Source of the DNA: an uncultured Bacteroidales bacterium
Lineage (GTDB): Bacteria > Bacteroidota > Bacteroidia > Bacteroidales > UBA932
Reading direction: 5' to 3'
Length of the DNA stretch: 64,000 nucleotides
Assembly: GCA_934695325.1 (NCBI GenBank)
Contig: CAKUVD010000010.1
Location: 62,001 to 126,000 of the forward strand
Part shown: positions 36,120-45,915 of the stretch, piece after piece
Layout: the number at the start of each line of letters is the position of its first letter
How positions within the stretch are numbered: position 1 is the stretch's first letter
Position numbers and translations under genes: made by a program
Notes under the pieces: generated by a model
The model's input: only the letters and a program-made list of their open reading frames with translations
Databases searched by the model: none
What the model was told of the DNA's origin: nothing

Positions 36120-37428
36120 CGTCCCCATCGGATCCGGGCATCCACTGGCTGTCCAGACGATGTGCAATACACATACCTTTGATGAGGATGCGACCGTGGC
36201 GCAATGCGTCATGATGAATGATGCCGACGTGGACATAATAAGGATAACAGTGCCAGGCCTGCAGGACGTCCCGCACATTAAGGCCATACGCACACGTCTC
36301 AGGTCAATGGGAATTGACACCCCGATCGTCGCCGACATCCATTTCTCGTCGGAGACGGCCATCGCAGTGGCACCGTTCGTAGAGAAAGTACGCATAAATC
36401 CCGGAAATTTCAGCAAGGATTTCGATGAGGCCTCCAGGCAGTTCGCACGCTTGGTGAAAGTCTGCTCCGAGAATGGCACAGCCATAAGGATCGGGCTGAA
36501 CCACGGCTCTCTCGGAGACAGGATAACAAATCTCTACGGCAATACTCCACAGGCTATGGCCGAGGCCGCTATGGAGTGGCTCAGACTATGCGCCAAGAAT
36601 GATTTCTATAACGTCGTAGTCTCACTGAAATCCAGTAACACTTATGTTATGGTAGAGGCTTATCGTCTGCTGGTCAAGGCGATGCAGAAAGAAGGCAAGG
36701 TCTTTCCTCTGCACGTGGGAGTGACCGAGGCAGGCAACGGGGATTCAGGCCGAATCAAGTCTTGCGTCGGGATCTCATCTCTTCTCTCTGAAGGGATAGG
36801 CAACACCATACGTGTTTCACTGACAGAGGATCCTGTCAATGAGATTCCTGTCGGCCGTTACCTGGAGATGAGATATGACGGAAAGCTTACATCCACGATG
36901 ACATCCGTCAAGGTAGAAGGTAAAAAAGCCGAGGCAGTCTATGACTCCCCTTCCCGCGAGCGCCTGCTGCTGGATTTCGCCTGCGACTTCGGCAAGCGCC
37001 TCCTGGACAAGGAATTGGACGAGGTTCATATCTCAGGTACATACTTGGATGAGGACGGAAAGCAAGTCTCTATCGAAGACTCAGGACTGGGCAGATATCT
37101 GGAAGACGAACTGCTTCAGGCTGCACGCAGACGTTTCTATAAACCGGAATACATAGCCTGCCCTGGATGCGGAAGGACAATGTACAACCTTCAGGATACA
37201 TTCGAACAGGTGAAGGCCCGCACGGCGCATCTGAAGAATGTCGTAATCGCAGTTATGGGGTGTATCGTGAACGGCCCTGGCGAGATGGCCGATGCAGACT
37301 GGGGATATGTTGGCGAAGGCAACGGCAAAGTGTCGATCTACCATAAGAAAGAACCCGTGATGAGGCACGTCCCTGAATCCGAAGCCGTAGACAAACTTGT
37401 GGCTCTGATAGAGGCAGACAAACAATAG
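36079..37428 (+). CDS. ispG: 4-hydroxy-3-methylbut-2-enyl diphosphate synthase
   Basis: 449 residues. The TIM-barrel half has GSGHPLAVQTMCNT, ADIHFSSETAIAVA, KVRINPGNF, IRIGLNHGSL and LHVGVTEAGNGDSGRIKS. The C-terminal 4Fe-4S domain has the three cluster cysteines in ACPGCGRT and GCIVNGPGE. It converts MEcPP to HMBPP, the seventh step of the MEP isoprenoid pathway. Compared with the E. coli enzyme there is an insert of about 80 residues between the two halves (about 255-350), while enzymes of other Bacteroidetes carry, from memory, an insert of well over 200. The start overlaps the beta-barrel gene by 41 bases. A bidirectional terminator follows. Confidence 0.95.
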   Translation: MRQEVKTLTAKVGNVPIGSGHPLAVQTMCNTHTFDEDATVAQCVMMNDADVDIIRITVPGLQDVPHIKAIRTRLRSMGIDTPIVADIHFSSETAIAVAPFVEKVRINPGNFSKDFDEASRQFARLVKVCSENGTAIRIGLNHGSLGDRITNLYGNTPQAMAEAAMEWLRLCAKNDFYNVVVSLKSSNTYVMVEAYRLLVKAMQKEGKVFPLHVGVTEAGNGDSGRIKSCVGISSLLSEGIGNTIRVSLTEDPVNEIPVGRYLEMRYDGKLTSTMTSVKVEGKKAEAVYDSPSRERLLLDFACDFGKRLLDKELDEVHISGTYLDEDGKQVSIEDSGLGRYLEDELLQAARRRFYKPEYIACPGCGRTMYNLQDTFEQVKARTAHLKNVVIAVMGCIVNGPGEMADADWGYVGEGNGKVSIYHKKEPVMRHVPESEAVDKLVALIEADKQ

Positions 37429-37514
37429 TCTTTTCCATAATGTTCTGCGTCTAGACTGACGTCCACGTCCCTTCAGGGTACTTATTCTCCCTTAGGGAAT
37501 TCTGTGGAACCCCA

Positions 37515-37561
37515 AACAATAAAGAGGCTGGAAAGTCATAACTTCCAGCCTCTTTATTGTT
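37515..37561. terminator. Bidirectional terminator between ispG and the CorC-like gene
   Basis: AACAATAAAGAGGCTGGAA at 37515-37533 and its exact 19-base complement at 37543-37561, loop of 9. It serves ispG on the plus strand and the convergent CorC-like gene on the minus strand, and reaches two bases into that gene's stop codon. Confidence 0.85.
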
Positions 37562-38882
37562 ATTCAGCGGCAGAGTCGCCAGAATCGGCATCAGAGGGGA
37601 CAACGTCTGATATTTTCTTGACAATGAGCTTGTCAATGCGGGCGCCATCCATATCGGCGACCTCAAACTCAAAACCATTCCAGGTTATCTTTTCTCCAGA
37701 CTTCGGCACGTGCTGCAATTTGTCCAGCATCAGCCCTCCCACTGTGGAGAAATCATAATCTTCCATCGTGTCATCGAGGCCGAAATGAGACAAGAAATCG
37801 TAGATGGAGCACTGACCGTCCACAAACCATCCGTCATTGCCCTTTCTGGCGATGATATCAGGTTCTGTCATATGATCCTGAGAGTTCATATTTCCCACAA
37901 GTCCGTCGAATATATCCTTCAGAGATATGACCCCAGCCAGACCTCCGAACTCGTCACAGACCAGAGCGCGATTTATATGGTTTTCCTTCATATAAGCCAG
38001 AACGGCATATACGCTCATATTCTCGTGGACATAATGCGCCTCGCGCATCATCTTGCGAAGGTCGATTTTTCCCTTCTCCCGCATCGTCCTGACATAATCC
38101 TTTATTGAAAGTACGCCGACGACGTGGTCAAGATCCCCATCCACCACAGGGTACTGCTCGAATATCGTACTTTCGATAGTCTTCGTAATCTCTTCGTCTG
38201 ACATCTCCAGGTCAAGCCATACGATGTCATCACGCAGTGTCATTATAGTACTGACGCTCAAGTCGCCGAGAGTGAATACACGCTCGACTATGTCCTGCTC
38301 CATCGGAGAGACCTCACCTTCATCTTTGCCTTCCTCGATTATGGACTTTATCTCATCTTCCGTGATCTTGTTCTCGTGCTCCTTGATTCCCAACACCTTG
38401 ACACAGAGAGCGGTGCTCTTTGCCAAAGCCCATATCACAGGTGAAGTTATCCACGCCACGAACCGCATCACGCCGGAAATACCCTTCGCCACTTTTTCAG
38501 GATTGGCCATAGCTATACGCTTCGGAACGAGCTCGCCGAGCAGGATGGACAGGAACATCACGATGAACACGATAATGGCCTTCGCCGTGAACTCTGACGT
38601 ACCGGCGGCCATTCCCAAATTCTCAAACACCTTGGCAAAATTATGCGCCAGACTCTCTCCCGAGAAGATACCGGTCAGGATGCCGACAAGTGTCACCCCC
38701 ATTTGAACAGTGGAAAGGAATCTGTCTGCATCGGCAGTAAGTTTCAGTGCGGACTTGGCTCCCTTGTCCCCTTTCTGCGCATCCAGTGTCAATTTGGATT
38801 TTCTCGCTGAGATGCAGGCAATTTCCGCCATCGAGAAAATGCCGTTCACAACGATGAGGATAAGTATTATGAATGCTTCCAT
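37560..38882 (-). CDS. CNNM/CorC (HlyC-type) membrane protein with CBS pair
   Basis: 440 residues. The N-terminal DUF21/CNNM transmembrane domain includes ILIVVNGIFSMAEIACISARK and FLSTVQMGVTLVGILTGIFSGE, with more TM segments near FIVMFLSILLGELVPK. Two CBS motifs follow (VSTIMTLRDDIVWLD, MSVYAVLAYMKENHINRALVCDEFGGLAGVISLKDI) and a C-terminal CorC_HlyC domain (DGWFVDGQCSIYDFL, VGGLMLDKL). Such proteins are linked to magnesium or sodium-coupled ion transport, and the old name hemolysin is not supported by function. It is last in the minus-strand membrane block, 6 bases after psd. The terminator overlaps its stop codon. Confidence 0.92.
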   Translation of the reverse strand: MEAFIILILIVVNGIFSMAEIACISARKSKLTLDAQKGDKGAKSALKLTADADRFLSTVQMGVTLVGILTGIFSGESLAHNFAKVFENLGMAAGTSEFTAKAIIVFIVMFLSILLGELVPKRIAMANPEKVAKGISGVMRFVAWITSPVIWALAKSTALCVKVLGIKEHENKITEDEIKSIIEEGKDEGEVSPMEQDIVERVFTLGDLSVSTIMTLRDDIVWLDLEMSDEEITKTIESTIFEQYPVVDGDLDHVVGVLSIKDYVRTMREKGKIDLRKMMREAHYVHENMSVYAVLAYMKENHINRALVCDEFGGLAGVISLKDIFDGLVGNMNSQDHMTEPDIIARKGNDGWFVDGQCSIYDFLSHFGLDDTMEDYDFSTVGGLMLDKLQHVPKSGEKITWNGFEFEVADMDGARIDKLIVKKISDVVPSDADSGDSAAE

Positions 38883-38888
38883 TGGTTT

Positions 38889-39548
38889 CTATTTGAGTTC
38901 GGCGATGACTGTTTCGGCAGCCTTGGTCTCATCTCCGACCTTAACCTTGATGTCCGCGTCCAAAGGAAGGAATATATCCAGACGAGAGCCGAACTTTATG
39001 ATGCCACATTGCATTCCCCTCTTCTCGCAGGAACCGACCTTGGAATAACTCACGATACGTCTTGCGAACGTTCCGGCAATCTGCTTGAAGAAAATCTCGC
39101 CGAATCCTGTGTCTATGCCTGTGGATGCGTGCTCGTTCTCCTCGGCCGCCTTGGGCAGGAATGCGAGAAGATATTTTCCGGGATGATATTTATAGTACGT
39201 CACCGTACCGTCGGCAGGCCAGAAATTCGCGTGCACATTAAAGAAATTCATATAGACGGAAACCTGGATGCAATCCCTCCGGAGATGCTCTCTTTCAAAC
39301 ACTTTCTGGACAATGACGACGCGCCCGTCCGCACCGGAAGTGATGATTCTGCCGTTTCCAGGCTCTGGAGTGCGCCTGACCGGCACCCTATGGAACCACG
39401 TCACGAACAGCGAGTAGATAAGAAAAATCACCGATATTGCATATACTGCCGCCTTGACTTTTATAAGACGCCAGCACAACAAGACAATGGCTGCGCTTAT
39501 AAGCCACGCAAGGGCGATCGTACCGTATGAGTTTTTATCTATTTTCAT
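38889..39548 (-). CDS. psd: Phosphatidylserine decarboxylase (short form)
   Basis: 219 residues. The N-terminal 45 residues hold two hydrophobic segments. The self-processing site is in CGIIKFGSRLDIFLP, where cleavage before the Ser would give a small pyruvoyl alpha chain, as in the short (archaeal/Asd-like) form of the enzyme. NVHANFWPADGTVTYYKYHPGK and ASTGIDTGFGEIFFKQIAG are further conserved stretches. It makes phosphatidylethanolamine from phosphatidylserine at the inner membrane. It lies 88 bases after cdsA, which makes the CDP-diacylglycerol precursor, so the pair covers two steps of phospholipid synthesis. Confidence 0.93.
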   Translation of the reverse strand: MKIDKNSYGTIALAWLISAAIVLLCWRLIKVKAAVYAISVIFLIYSLFVTWFHRVPVRRTPEPGNGRIITSGADGRVVIVQKVFEREHLRRDCIQVSVYMNFFNVHANFWPADGTVTYYKYHPGKYLLAFLPKAAEENEHASTGIDTGFGEIFFKQIAGTFARRIVSYSKVGSCEKRGMQCGIIKFGSRLDIFLPLDADIKVKVGDETKAAETVIAELK

Positions 39549-39636
39549 ATAATTCAGGTCTTCGAATCAGTTTCAATCCTCAAATATATGAATAAAATCG
39601 CATAATCTAAAATCTTCGTCTCTGGATTCAGAGTAT

Positions 39637-40464
39637 TTAGATGATATTCATAAGAAGAAGGAACAATGCCCCGACAGGCATAGCCATCAATGTGCTGTCG
39701 AAACGGTCGAGCATCCCGCCGTGTCCCGGGATGATGGTACCGGAATCCTTGATGTTATAATGTCTCTTCCACTGTGACTCGAAAAGGTCTCCGTATACTC
39801 CGGCGACATCCATTATCACCGCGAGCAGGACAGTCTGAATAAATGTGATGTCCAGATCCATTATATATTTCATCACCACCGCCGAAAGCACGGCACAGAA
39901 CATTCCGCCCCAGAAACCAGCCCAGGTCTTCTTAGGGGAAATCGCAGGAAACAGTTTCTTGCCAAACTTCTTGCCGACTGTAGAACCGAATACGTACCCT
40001 CCGATGTCAGAGCTCCAGATTATTATGAAGAAACACAGAAGTATGATGCCGTTGAACTCATTGTCGAAGAAGACAATCAAGTTGGACAGTGACAGCGGCA
40101 CGGCTATATACAGAAACCCGGTATATATGTCCGAGAATTTGCCGAACTCCGTCTTGTCCTTCACATACAGGGAGTTGATCATCACGATCATTATCGGAAG
40201 TATGGCTATCGAAATGTATTTGGTCTCGATGCCATATGCACAGACACAGAATATCAGCATAAACAATGTGAGGCCGGACAGAATCGCCAGAAGCCTGGAG
40301 AACCTGTATCGGTCGCACATCGTCATCGTGTAGAACTCGTGCATCATCACTGCCATAATGAACATCACGAGCGCCGCGAAAAGAAACTTGTCTATCAGTA
40401 GCCCGGCCAGCATCACAGCGATGAAGCCGGCTCCCGAAATAGTTCTCAAAACAGTATTGTTCAT
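39637..40464 (-). CDS. cdsA: Phosphatidate cytidylyltransferase
   Basis: 275 residues with about eight hydrophobic segments. The family signature is complete: SPKKTWAGFWGG, then DVAGVYGDLFESQWKRHYNIKDSGTIIPGHGGMLDRFDS, in which the Asp residues bind Mg. The upstream IWSSDIGGYVFGSTVGKKFGK is also typical. It makes CDP-diacylglycerol from phosphatidate and CTP in the inner membrane. It lies 30 bases after ftsH and before psd, an order (ftsH, cdsA, psd) often seen in Bacteroidetes. Confidence 0.96.
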   Translation of the reverse strand: MNNTVLRTISGAGFIAVMLAGLLIDKFLFAALVMFIMAVMMHEFYTMTMCDRYRFSRLLAILSGLTLFMLIFCVCAYGIETKYISIAILPIMIVMINSLYVKDKTEFGKFSDIYTGFLYIAVPLSLSNLIVFFDNEFNGIILLCFFIIIWSSDIGGYVFGSTVGKKFGKKLFPAISPKKTWAGFWGGMFCAVLSAVVMKYIMDLDITFIQTVLLAVIMDVAGVYGDLFESQWKRHYNIKDSGTIIPGHGGMLDRFDSTLMAMPVGALFLLLMNII

Positions 40465-40494
40465 TGTTCAGGTTTTTAGTACAATCCGACTGGC

Positions 40495-42522
40495 CTATAC
40501 CTCGTATGCCTCGACAGAGCCATCTTCGGTTACGGACTCCCCGGATGTCTTTCCTTCGGAGACGGCGTCAGCAGTATCCTCCGGAGTGAGGTCATCGGAT
40601 TCAGGTTTCACTTTAGGACCGAGGATCTTCTCCACGTCATCAGCGAATATCACCTCTTTCTCAAGCAGCAGCGCCGCCATCTTGAGGAAACCTTCCTTGT
40701 GGTCGGTGAGAATCTTCAAAGTCCTGTCGTGTATCATAGAGACAAGCTTCTTCACTTCCTCGTCCATAATTTCCGCTGTCTTCTCACTATAAGGCTTCGT
40801 GAGGTCATAACCTCTGGAGCCAGTGGAATCATAGAAAGACACGGCGCCTACAGTATCGCTCATTCCATAATACTTGACCATTCCGTAAGCCATCTGCGTA
40901 AGACGCTCCAGGTCATTCTGCGCACCCGTAGACGGCTCCCCGTTCACGATTTCCTCCGCCACTCGCCCACCGATGAGTGAGCACATCTCATCCACCATCT
41001 GGGACTTGGTCCAAAGTTTCCTCTCCTCAGGCAGATACCAAGCCGCACCGAGAGCCTGCCCGCGAGGGATCAATGTCACCTTGAAAAGAGGATTCGCATA
41101 AGGAAGAAGCCAACTTACTGTAGCGTGACCGGCCTCGTGATGTGCTATCGACTTTTTCTCTGCAGGAGTGATTATGGCGGACTTGCGCTCAAGTCCACCG
41201 ATGATTCTGTCCACGGCATCGAGGAAGTCCTGCTTTTCCACTTCTGCTTTATTGCGTCTCGCAGCCGTAAGTGCCGCTTCGTTGCAGACATTCGCTATGT
41301 CAGCGCCCGAGAATCCTGGAGTATGCTTAGCCATAAAGTCCACATCGAAATCCTTGGCCACCTTCAGTCCCTTTATATGCACCTTGAATATCTCCTCCCT
41401 CTCCTTAAGGTCCGGAAGATCCACGTGAATCTGACGGTCAAAACGTCCAGCACGCATAAGAGCCTTGTCAAGAATGTCGGCACGGTTAGTAGCGGCAAGG
41501 ACAATGACACCGGAATTCGTGTCGAATCCGTCCATCTCAGTAAGAAGCTGGTTCAAGGTGTTTTCACGCTCGTCATTGGAAGAGAATCCGGCATTCTTGC
41601 CCCTGGCCCTTCCGACGGCGTCGATCTCGTCAATGAACACTATGCACGGAGCCTTTTCCTTGGCCTGGCGGAACAAATCACGCACACGCGACGCACCGAC
41701 TCCCACGAACATCTCCACGAAGTCTGAACCAGAGATGGAGAAGAACGGAACATTAGCCTCTCCGGCGACAGCTTTGGCCAGAAGTGTCTTGCCGGTTCCC
41801 GGAGGCCCGACGAGGAGCGCTCCCTTCGGAATCTTGGCGCCAAGTGACGTATATTTCTTAGGATTCTTCAGAAAATCAACGATTTCCATCACCTCATCCT
41901 TGGCACCGTAGAGTCCTGCCACATCCTTGAACGTGACCTTGACCTTGTCCTTGTCCGCGAGCTTTCCGCTGGCCTTGCCGACATTGAAAATGCCTCCTTG
42001 GCCTCCCGGCCCGCCTCCATTCATATTCCGGTTGAACCCTCGGAACATAAACACCCACATAAGGATGAGCAGGACAGGGAACAAGAACCAATCCATCATA
42101 TGGCCGATGAGATTGTCATCATTGTCCATTATGACCTTGAAATGCCTGTCTGCAGGAAGATTCGCATTCAGAGCACCGAATTCCGTCTCCGGGTCGAACT
42201 TGCTCGACACATAGAACCAGAAATGAGGAGACGATGCCGGAACCTTGCCTCCGAACCTCTCGCCATATTTCGCAAGCCTGTCGGGGCGTATGGTGACATC
42301 TCCCTTGTAATCATTCCTCACGAACACGATGTCCTTCACATCCCCGGCCTCTATCATTTCCTTCACATCCGCCCACTCGGCTTTCTGCGGCTTGCTTCCG
42401 CCGCCGGAGAAGAACATCCAGATGATACCAGAGATGATGAGGATATATAACCAGGACAATCCTATATTCACCCGGATTATCCTGTTCTGCGGCTTCTTGC
42501 CGCCATTAGACTGTCTTGCCAT
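40495..42522 (-). CDS. ftsH: ATP-dependent zinc metalloprotease FtsH
   Basis: 675 residues. TM helices at about 20-38 and 142-161 flank a periplasmic domain. The AAA domain has Walker A GPPGTGKT (239-246), Walker [10 protein letters not shown] (294-302) and the second region of homology [19 protein letters not shown]. The zinc site HEAGH is at 462-466. It extracts and degrades membrane and cytosolic proteins. The C-terminal 40 residues are acidic and disordered-looking, longer than in E. coli. Upstream by 37 bases is rsfS and downstream is cdsA, so protein quality control and phospholipid synthesis are transcribed together. Confidence 0.98.
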   Translation of the reverse strand: MARQSNGGKKPQNRIIRVNIGLSWLYILIISGIIWMFFSGGGSKPQKAEWADVKEMIEAGDVKDIVFVRNDYKGDVTIRPDRLAKYGERFGGKVPASSPHFWFYVSSKFDPETEFGALNANLPADRHFKVIMDNDDNLIGHMMDWFLFPVLLILMWVFMFRGFNRNMNGGGPGGQGGIFNVGKASGKLADKDKVKVTFKDVAGLYGAKDEVMEIVDFLKNPKKYTSLGAKIPKGALLVGPPGTGKTLLAKAVAGEANVPFFSISGSDFVEMFVGVGASRVRDLFRQAKEKAPCIVFIDEIDAVGRARGKNAGFSSNDERENTLNQLLTEMDGFDTNSGVIVLAATNRADILDKALMRAGRFDRQIHVDLPDLKEREEIFKVHIKGLKVAKDFDVDFMAKHTPGFSGADIANVCNEAALTAARRNKAEVEKQDFLDAVDRIIGGLERKSAIITPAEKKSIAHHEAGHATVSWLLPYANPLFKVTLIPRGQALGAAWYLPEERKLWTKSQMVDEMCSLIGGRVAEEIVNGEPSTGAQNDLERLTQMAYGMVKYYGMSDTVGAVSFYDSTGSRGYDLTKPYSEKTAEIMDEEVKKLVSMIHDRTLKILTDHKEGFLKMAALLLEKEVIFADDVEKILGPKVKPESDDLTPEDTADAVSEGKTSGESVTEDGSVEAYEV

Positions 42523-42559
42523 TTATGATAATCACAAAATGTCACATATTCGCCGGATA

Positions 42560-43015
42560 TCAGTCCTCGACATCCGACAGTTTCTTCACACGTCTGGCCG
42601 ATGCACGTACCTTCGATGCTGCCTTAGGCTTGACCCTCTTCGAGGCGTCTTCCGGCTGAGGCATAGGCTCATCAGTGTATTCCTTGCGCTCGGCATCAGC
42701 CCAGAGATCCTCAAGGCGATAGAAGTCCCTGTACTGTGTCAGGAACACGTGAACGACGACATCTCCATAATCGAGGATAATCCAGAAGTCATTTTCCAAC
42801 CCCTGCATACGGAGGACTTTCCTTCCGCATCTTTCCTCCATCCTCACGATGATATTGTCGGCAATGGCGGCCACCGCAGTCGTAGAATCAGCATTGCATA
42901 CGACAAAGTAATCAGATATGGCCGTGCCTATCGGGCTGAGGTCCAGAGACACCACATTCTGTCCCTTCTTCTCAAGCATAGCGTCTGTTATGACCTTCAG
43001 AACATTATTTTCCAT
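42560..43015 (-). CDS. rsfS: Ribosome silencing factor RsfS (YbeB)
   Basis: 151 residues from ATG at 43015. Longer upstream starts would run through the divergent birA gene and were rejected. The core domain (1-110) has the family features: LEKKGQNVVSLDLSPIGTAISDYFVVCNADS, ERCGRKVLRMQGLENDFWIILDYGDVVVHVFL and YRLEDLWADA. RsfS binds ribosomal protein L14 and blocks subunit joining when nutrients are short. A Lys/Arg/Pro-rich C-terminal tail of about 35 residues is extra and could bind RNA. The start is 53 bases from the divergent birA start. Confidence 0.93.
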   Translation of the reverse strand: MENNVLKVITDAMLEKKGQNVVSLDLSPIGTAISDYFVVCNADSTTAVAAIADNIIVRMEERCGRKVLRMQGLENDFWIILDYGDVVVHVFLTQYRDFYRLEDLWADAERKEYTDEPMPQPEDASKRVKPKAASKVRASARRVKKLSDVED

Positions 43016-43030
43016 TTTACGCAGTTTAAT

Positions 43031-43050
43031 TAAATTTGCATACAAAGATA
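43031..43050. promoter_or_regulatory. Divergent -7 boxes for birA and rsfS
   Basis: Plus strand TAAATTTG at 43031-43038 points to birA; minus strand TATCTTTG at 43050-43043 points to rsfS. The two boxes are only four bases apart within a 52-base gap, so the two promoters must compete. No strong -33 boxes were found. Confidence 0.4.
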
Positions 43051-43067
43051 AAACAAAAATCAGTCCA

Positions 43068-43826
43068 ATGAAAGCGCAATTGCCCATAACGTGGTACGAG
43101 ACCATAGATTCCACCAATTCAGAGGCCCGGAGACATATCGGGGACGGTGACAAAATGTCAGTATTCGCCGCAGAATACCAGACCGCCGGACGCGGACAGC
43201 GCGGGAACAAGTGGGCCAGCACCCGAGGGCAGAATCTTATGTTCTCCATACTCGCGGACTTCACAGCGGAAGGAATGCCCGAAGTCAATGCCGGCGAACA
43301 GTTCCTGCTCAGCATCATTTCCGCGCTTGCTGTTTCGGACCTGCTTGAATGCTATGGCATACGGAACAGGATCAAATGGCCGAATGACATATATATAGGA
43401 GACCGAAAAATATGCGGGATGCTCCTCGAGAACAGCTTGACGGGAAACACGATCGGCTCATCGATAATAGGCATAGGGCTGAACGTAAACCAGACGGAGT
43501 TTCCACCGGAACTGATGAATCCGACATCAATGACCAGGGTTACAGGCCATACATATACGCCAGAGGATGTCCTGACGAGATTGCTTGATTGCTTCTTGAA
43601 CAGATTCCGCGGACTCTCGGACAGAAACGGACGCAAGTCCCTGAAAAAGGAATACACGGACAGGCTTTATCGGCTTCTCTCTCCTGAAAGATATCACGAC
43701 TGCATCACCGGCAATGATTTCCGAGGCAGAATAAAAGGCATCTCCGATGCAGGATTGCTCCTTATGGAAATGCCTGATGATTCTTTACGCAAATATGCGT
43801 TCAAGGAAGTAAGCTATATCATCTGA
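43068..43826 (+). CDS. birA: Biotin--[acetyl-CoA-carboxylase] ligase
   Basis: 252 residues from ATG at 43068; an in-frame ATG at 42918 lies inside rsfS and was rejected. The catalytic motif is AGRGQRGNKWASTRGQNLMFS, followed by IKWPNDIYIGDRKICGMLLEN and a GIGLNVNQTEFP region. It lacks the N-terminal DNA-binding domain of E. coli BirA, so it is a group I enzyme that attaches biotin to carboxylase carrier proteins but does not act as a repressor. It is divergent from rsfS, and its 3' end overlaps rpe by 8 bases. Confidence 0.95.
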   Translation: MKAQLPITWYETIDSTNSEARRHIGDGDKMSVFAAEYQTAGRGQRGNKWASTRGQNLMFSILADFTAEGMPEVNAGEQFLLSIISALAVSDLLECYGIRNRIKWPNDIYIGDRKICGMLLENSLTGNTIGSSIIGIGLNVNQTEFPPELMNPTSMTRVTGHTYTPEDVLTRLLDCFLNRFRGLSDRNGRKSLKKEYTDRLYRLLSPERYHDCITGNDFRGRIKGISDAGLLLMEMPDDSLRKYAFKEVSYII

Positions 43827-44475
43827 TCTTCATTGACCTTATCGCCTCACGCGGATCGGAAGCCTTGAACACCGAACTCCCGGCCACCAGAATGTCAGCA
43901 CCTGCTTCAGCGAGAGCCGTGGAATTGGCCGGAGACACTCCCCCGTCCACCTCTATCAGGCAGTCTGCGCCTGTCCGCTCAATCTCCGCCCTGACCGCAC
44001 GGATTCTGCCATAGGTATCCTCAATGAATTTCTGCCCGCCGAACCCGGCGAAGACAGACATCACCAGGATATAGTCAGCGGCATTGACATAAGGTAACAT
44101 TTTTTCCACCGGCATATCAGGATTCATCGCTATCCCGGCCTTCACACCGTATGAGCGAATCTGCTCCAGCAAGACTGCCGGATCGGAGCCCTCCTGCATT
44201 GCTGCCTCCAGGTGGAAACTCATATATGAGACACCGGTCTTGGCGAAACGCTCGAAGTACTTTTCTGGATGCACTATCATAAGGTGTACATCCATAGGTT
44301 TCTCCGCCTTTCTTGCAATAGCCTCCACCACAGGGAACCCATACGAAATGTTCGGAACCAGGACTCCGTCCATAACGTCAAGATGAAAAATGTCCGCATT
44401 ATCATTCACCATCTCCACATCCTTCTCCAGATGCAGGAAGTCTGCGGACAGCATAGATGGGGCTATCTGTATCAT
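43819..44475 (-). CDS. rpe: Ribulose-phosphate 3-epimerase
   Basis: 218 residues, the usual length. Conserved stretches: IAPSMLSADFLHLEKDVEMV, IFHLDVMDGVLVPNISYG with metal-binding His and Asp, DVHLMIVHPEKY, LVMSVFAGFGGQKFIEDT and IEVDGGVSPANS. It interconverts ribulose 5-phosphate and xylulose 5-phosphate in the pentose-phosphate pathway. It overlaps the stop of pepD by 4 bases and is convergent with birA. Confidence 0.97.
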   Translation of the reverse strand: MIQIAPSMLSADFLHLEKDVEMVNDNADIFHLDVMDGVLVPNISYGFPVVEAIARKAEKPMDVHLMIVHPEKYFERFAKTGVSYMSFHLEAAMQEGSDPAVLLEQIRSYGVKAGIAMNPDMPVEKMLPYVNAADYILVMSVFAGFGGQKFIEDTYGRIRAVRAEIERTGADCLIEVDGGVSPANSTALAEAGADILVAGSSVFKASDPREAIRSMKIR

Positions 44476-45899
44476 TTGAAATTAGTTACGACATCCACGA
44501 GAAACTTGGTGAACTTTTCGTTCGACTCCAGGTCAAGCCTTTCCCCTGGTGCGTGCACACCCCTCAAGGTAGGGCCGAATGAGACCATATCCAGATAAGG
44601 GAACTTCTCAAGGAAAAGCCCGCACTCTAGTCCGGCGTGTATAGCCTTAACCTCAGGCTCCGTACCGAAAAGTCTCCTATAGGACTCCACACACTCCTTC
44701 AGAATCGGAGAATCCATATTAGGTGTCCATCCTGGATAAGGATCTGAATGCGAGACCTCTGCGCCTGCGAGCAAGAATGCGGCCTCGACCTTGTCTGCGA
44801 TAAATTTTTTCTCGGACTCGGTAGAACTGCGCTGGCTTGTCAGCACCTTTATCTTGCCAGGCTCATCCATCTTCACTGCCGCAAGGTTAGTGGATGTCTC
44901 CACAAGTCCAGGAATATCCTGGCTCATCGCCAATACTCCGTGATTAACTGCGACGAGCGCGAGGATAAGATGCCTCGTGCAGTTTTCATCTATCGGATTG
45001 GCTGCATTTTCACACGGCATTGCCTCGAACTTGACGTCCGGGTCCGTATTGTGGAATTCTTTTCTGACATCGGAGGCAAAGGCATTGAAACGAGCTATGA
45101 AATCAGTCTGCGCATCTTTCCTGACATATACTACCGCCTCGGAGTCACGTGCGATGGCATTGCGCTTGTTGCCGCCCTTCAGGCTCACGAGAGCATAATT
45201 GCCAAGTTCACGGTACAGGAAACGTGCGAGGACCTGAACTGCATTGGCCCTTTCCTTATTTATATCATCACCGCTGTGACCTCCAACAGCATTGAACACT
45301 TTCAGTACGACCGCAGACGAATCAGCATCCGGCTCACGAGTCTCGTAAGAGAATACAGCAGTCGTGTCAATGCCGCCGGCGCATCCGACAAACAGCTGCC
45401 CCTCGTCCTCTGAATCGAGGTTCAGGAGCGTATGCGACTCTATGAAACCTGGCTGCATAGCCATAGCACCGTCCATACCCGTCTCTTCTGAAATGGTGAA
45501 AAGGCCCTCCACCTGTCCGGTAGGAAGATCACTGGCCAGAATAGCCAAGGTCGCAGCCACGCCTATGCCGTCATCCGCTCCCAGAGTGGTGTCTTTCGCC
45601 ACCATCCAGCCGTTCTCGATGACGTAGTCTATAGGATCCTTCGTGAAATCGTGCTCACATCCCGGATTCTTCTCGCAGACCATATCCTGATGGCTCTGCA
45701 ACGCTATCGACGGGATATTCTCTTTCCCTGCGGAAGCTTTCTTCACTATGACGACATTGCCGATGGCATCAGTCCTGCATTCGAGACCGTGCTCTTTGGC
45801 GAAATTCTTGAGATAAGCGGTCATCTGCTCCTCGTGACCGGACTCCCGCGGGACACGAGTGATCTCACGGAAGATTTCGAGTACTGTTTCAGAGTTCAT
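44472..45899 (-). CDS. pepD: Aminoacyl-histidine dipeptidase (PepD, M20C family)
   Basis: 475 residues. The zinc-binding residues are in LQSHQDMVC, the GADDGIGVA segment, ISEETGMDGA and, at the C-terminus, HAGLECGLF. The inserted lid domain contains NAVGGHSGDDINKERANA. The enzyme cleaves dipeptides, Xaa-His types in particular, in the cytoplasm. No signal peptide is present. It shares a 4-base overlap with rpe, and lies 16 bases downstream of dnaA, so these three genes may be partly co-transcribed. Confidence 0.95.
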   Translation of the reverse strand: MNSETVLEIFREITRVPRESGHEEQMTAYLKNFAKEHGLECRTDAIGNVVIVKKASAGKENIPSIALQSHQDMVCEKNPGCEHDFTKDPIDYVIENGWMVAKDTTLGADDGIGVAATLAILASDLPTGQVEGLFTISEETGMDGAMAMQPGFIESHTLLNLDSEDEGQLFVGCAGGIDTTAVFSYETREPDADSSAVVLKVFNAVGGHSGDDINKERANAVQVLARFLYRELGNYALVSLKGGNKRNAIARDSEAVVYVRKDAQTDFIARFNAFASDVRKEFHNTDPDVKFEAMPCENAANPIDENCTRHLILALVAVNHGVLAMSQDIPGLVETSTNLAAVKMDEPGKIKVLTSQRSSTESEKKFIADKVEAAFLLAGAEVSHSDPYPGWTPNMDSPILKECVESYRRLFGTEPEVKAIHAGLECGLFLEKFPYLDMVSFGPTLRGVHAPGERLDLESNEKFTKFLVDVVTNFK

Positions 45900-45915
45900 A
45901 ATTACCTGTATTTTA

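Noticed and set aside
42918..43067. 50-codon N-terminal extension of birA
   Set aside because: It would lie inside rsfS on the other strand and upstream of both promoters. The ATG at 43068 gives the normal ligase N-terminus.
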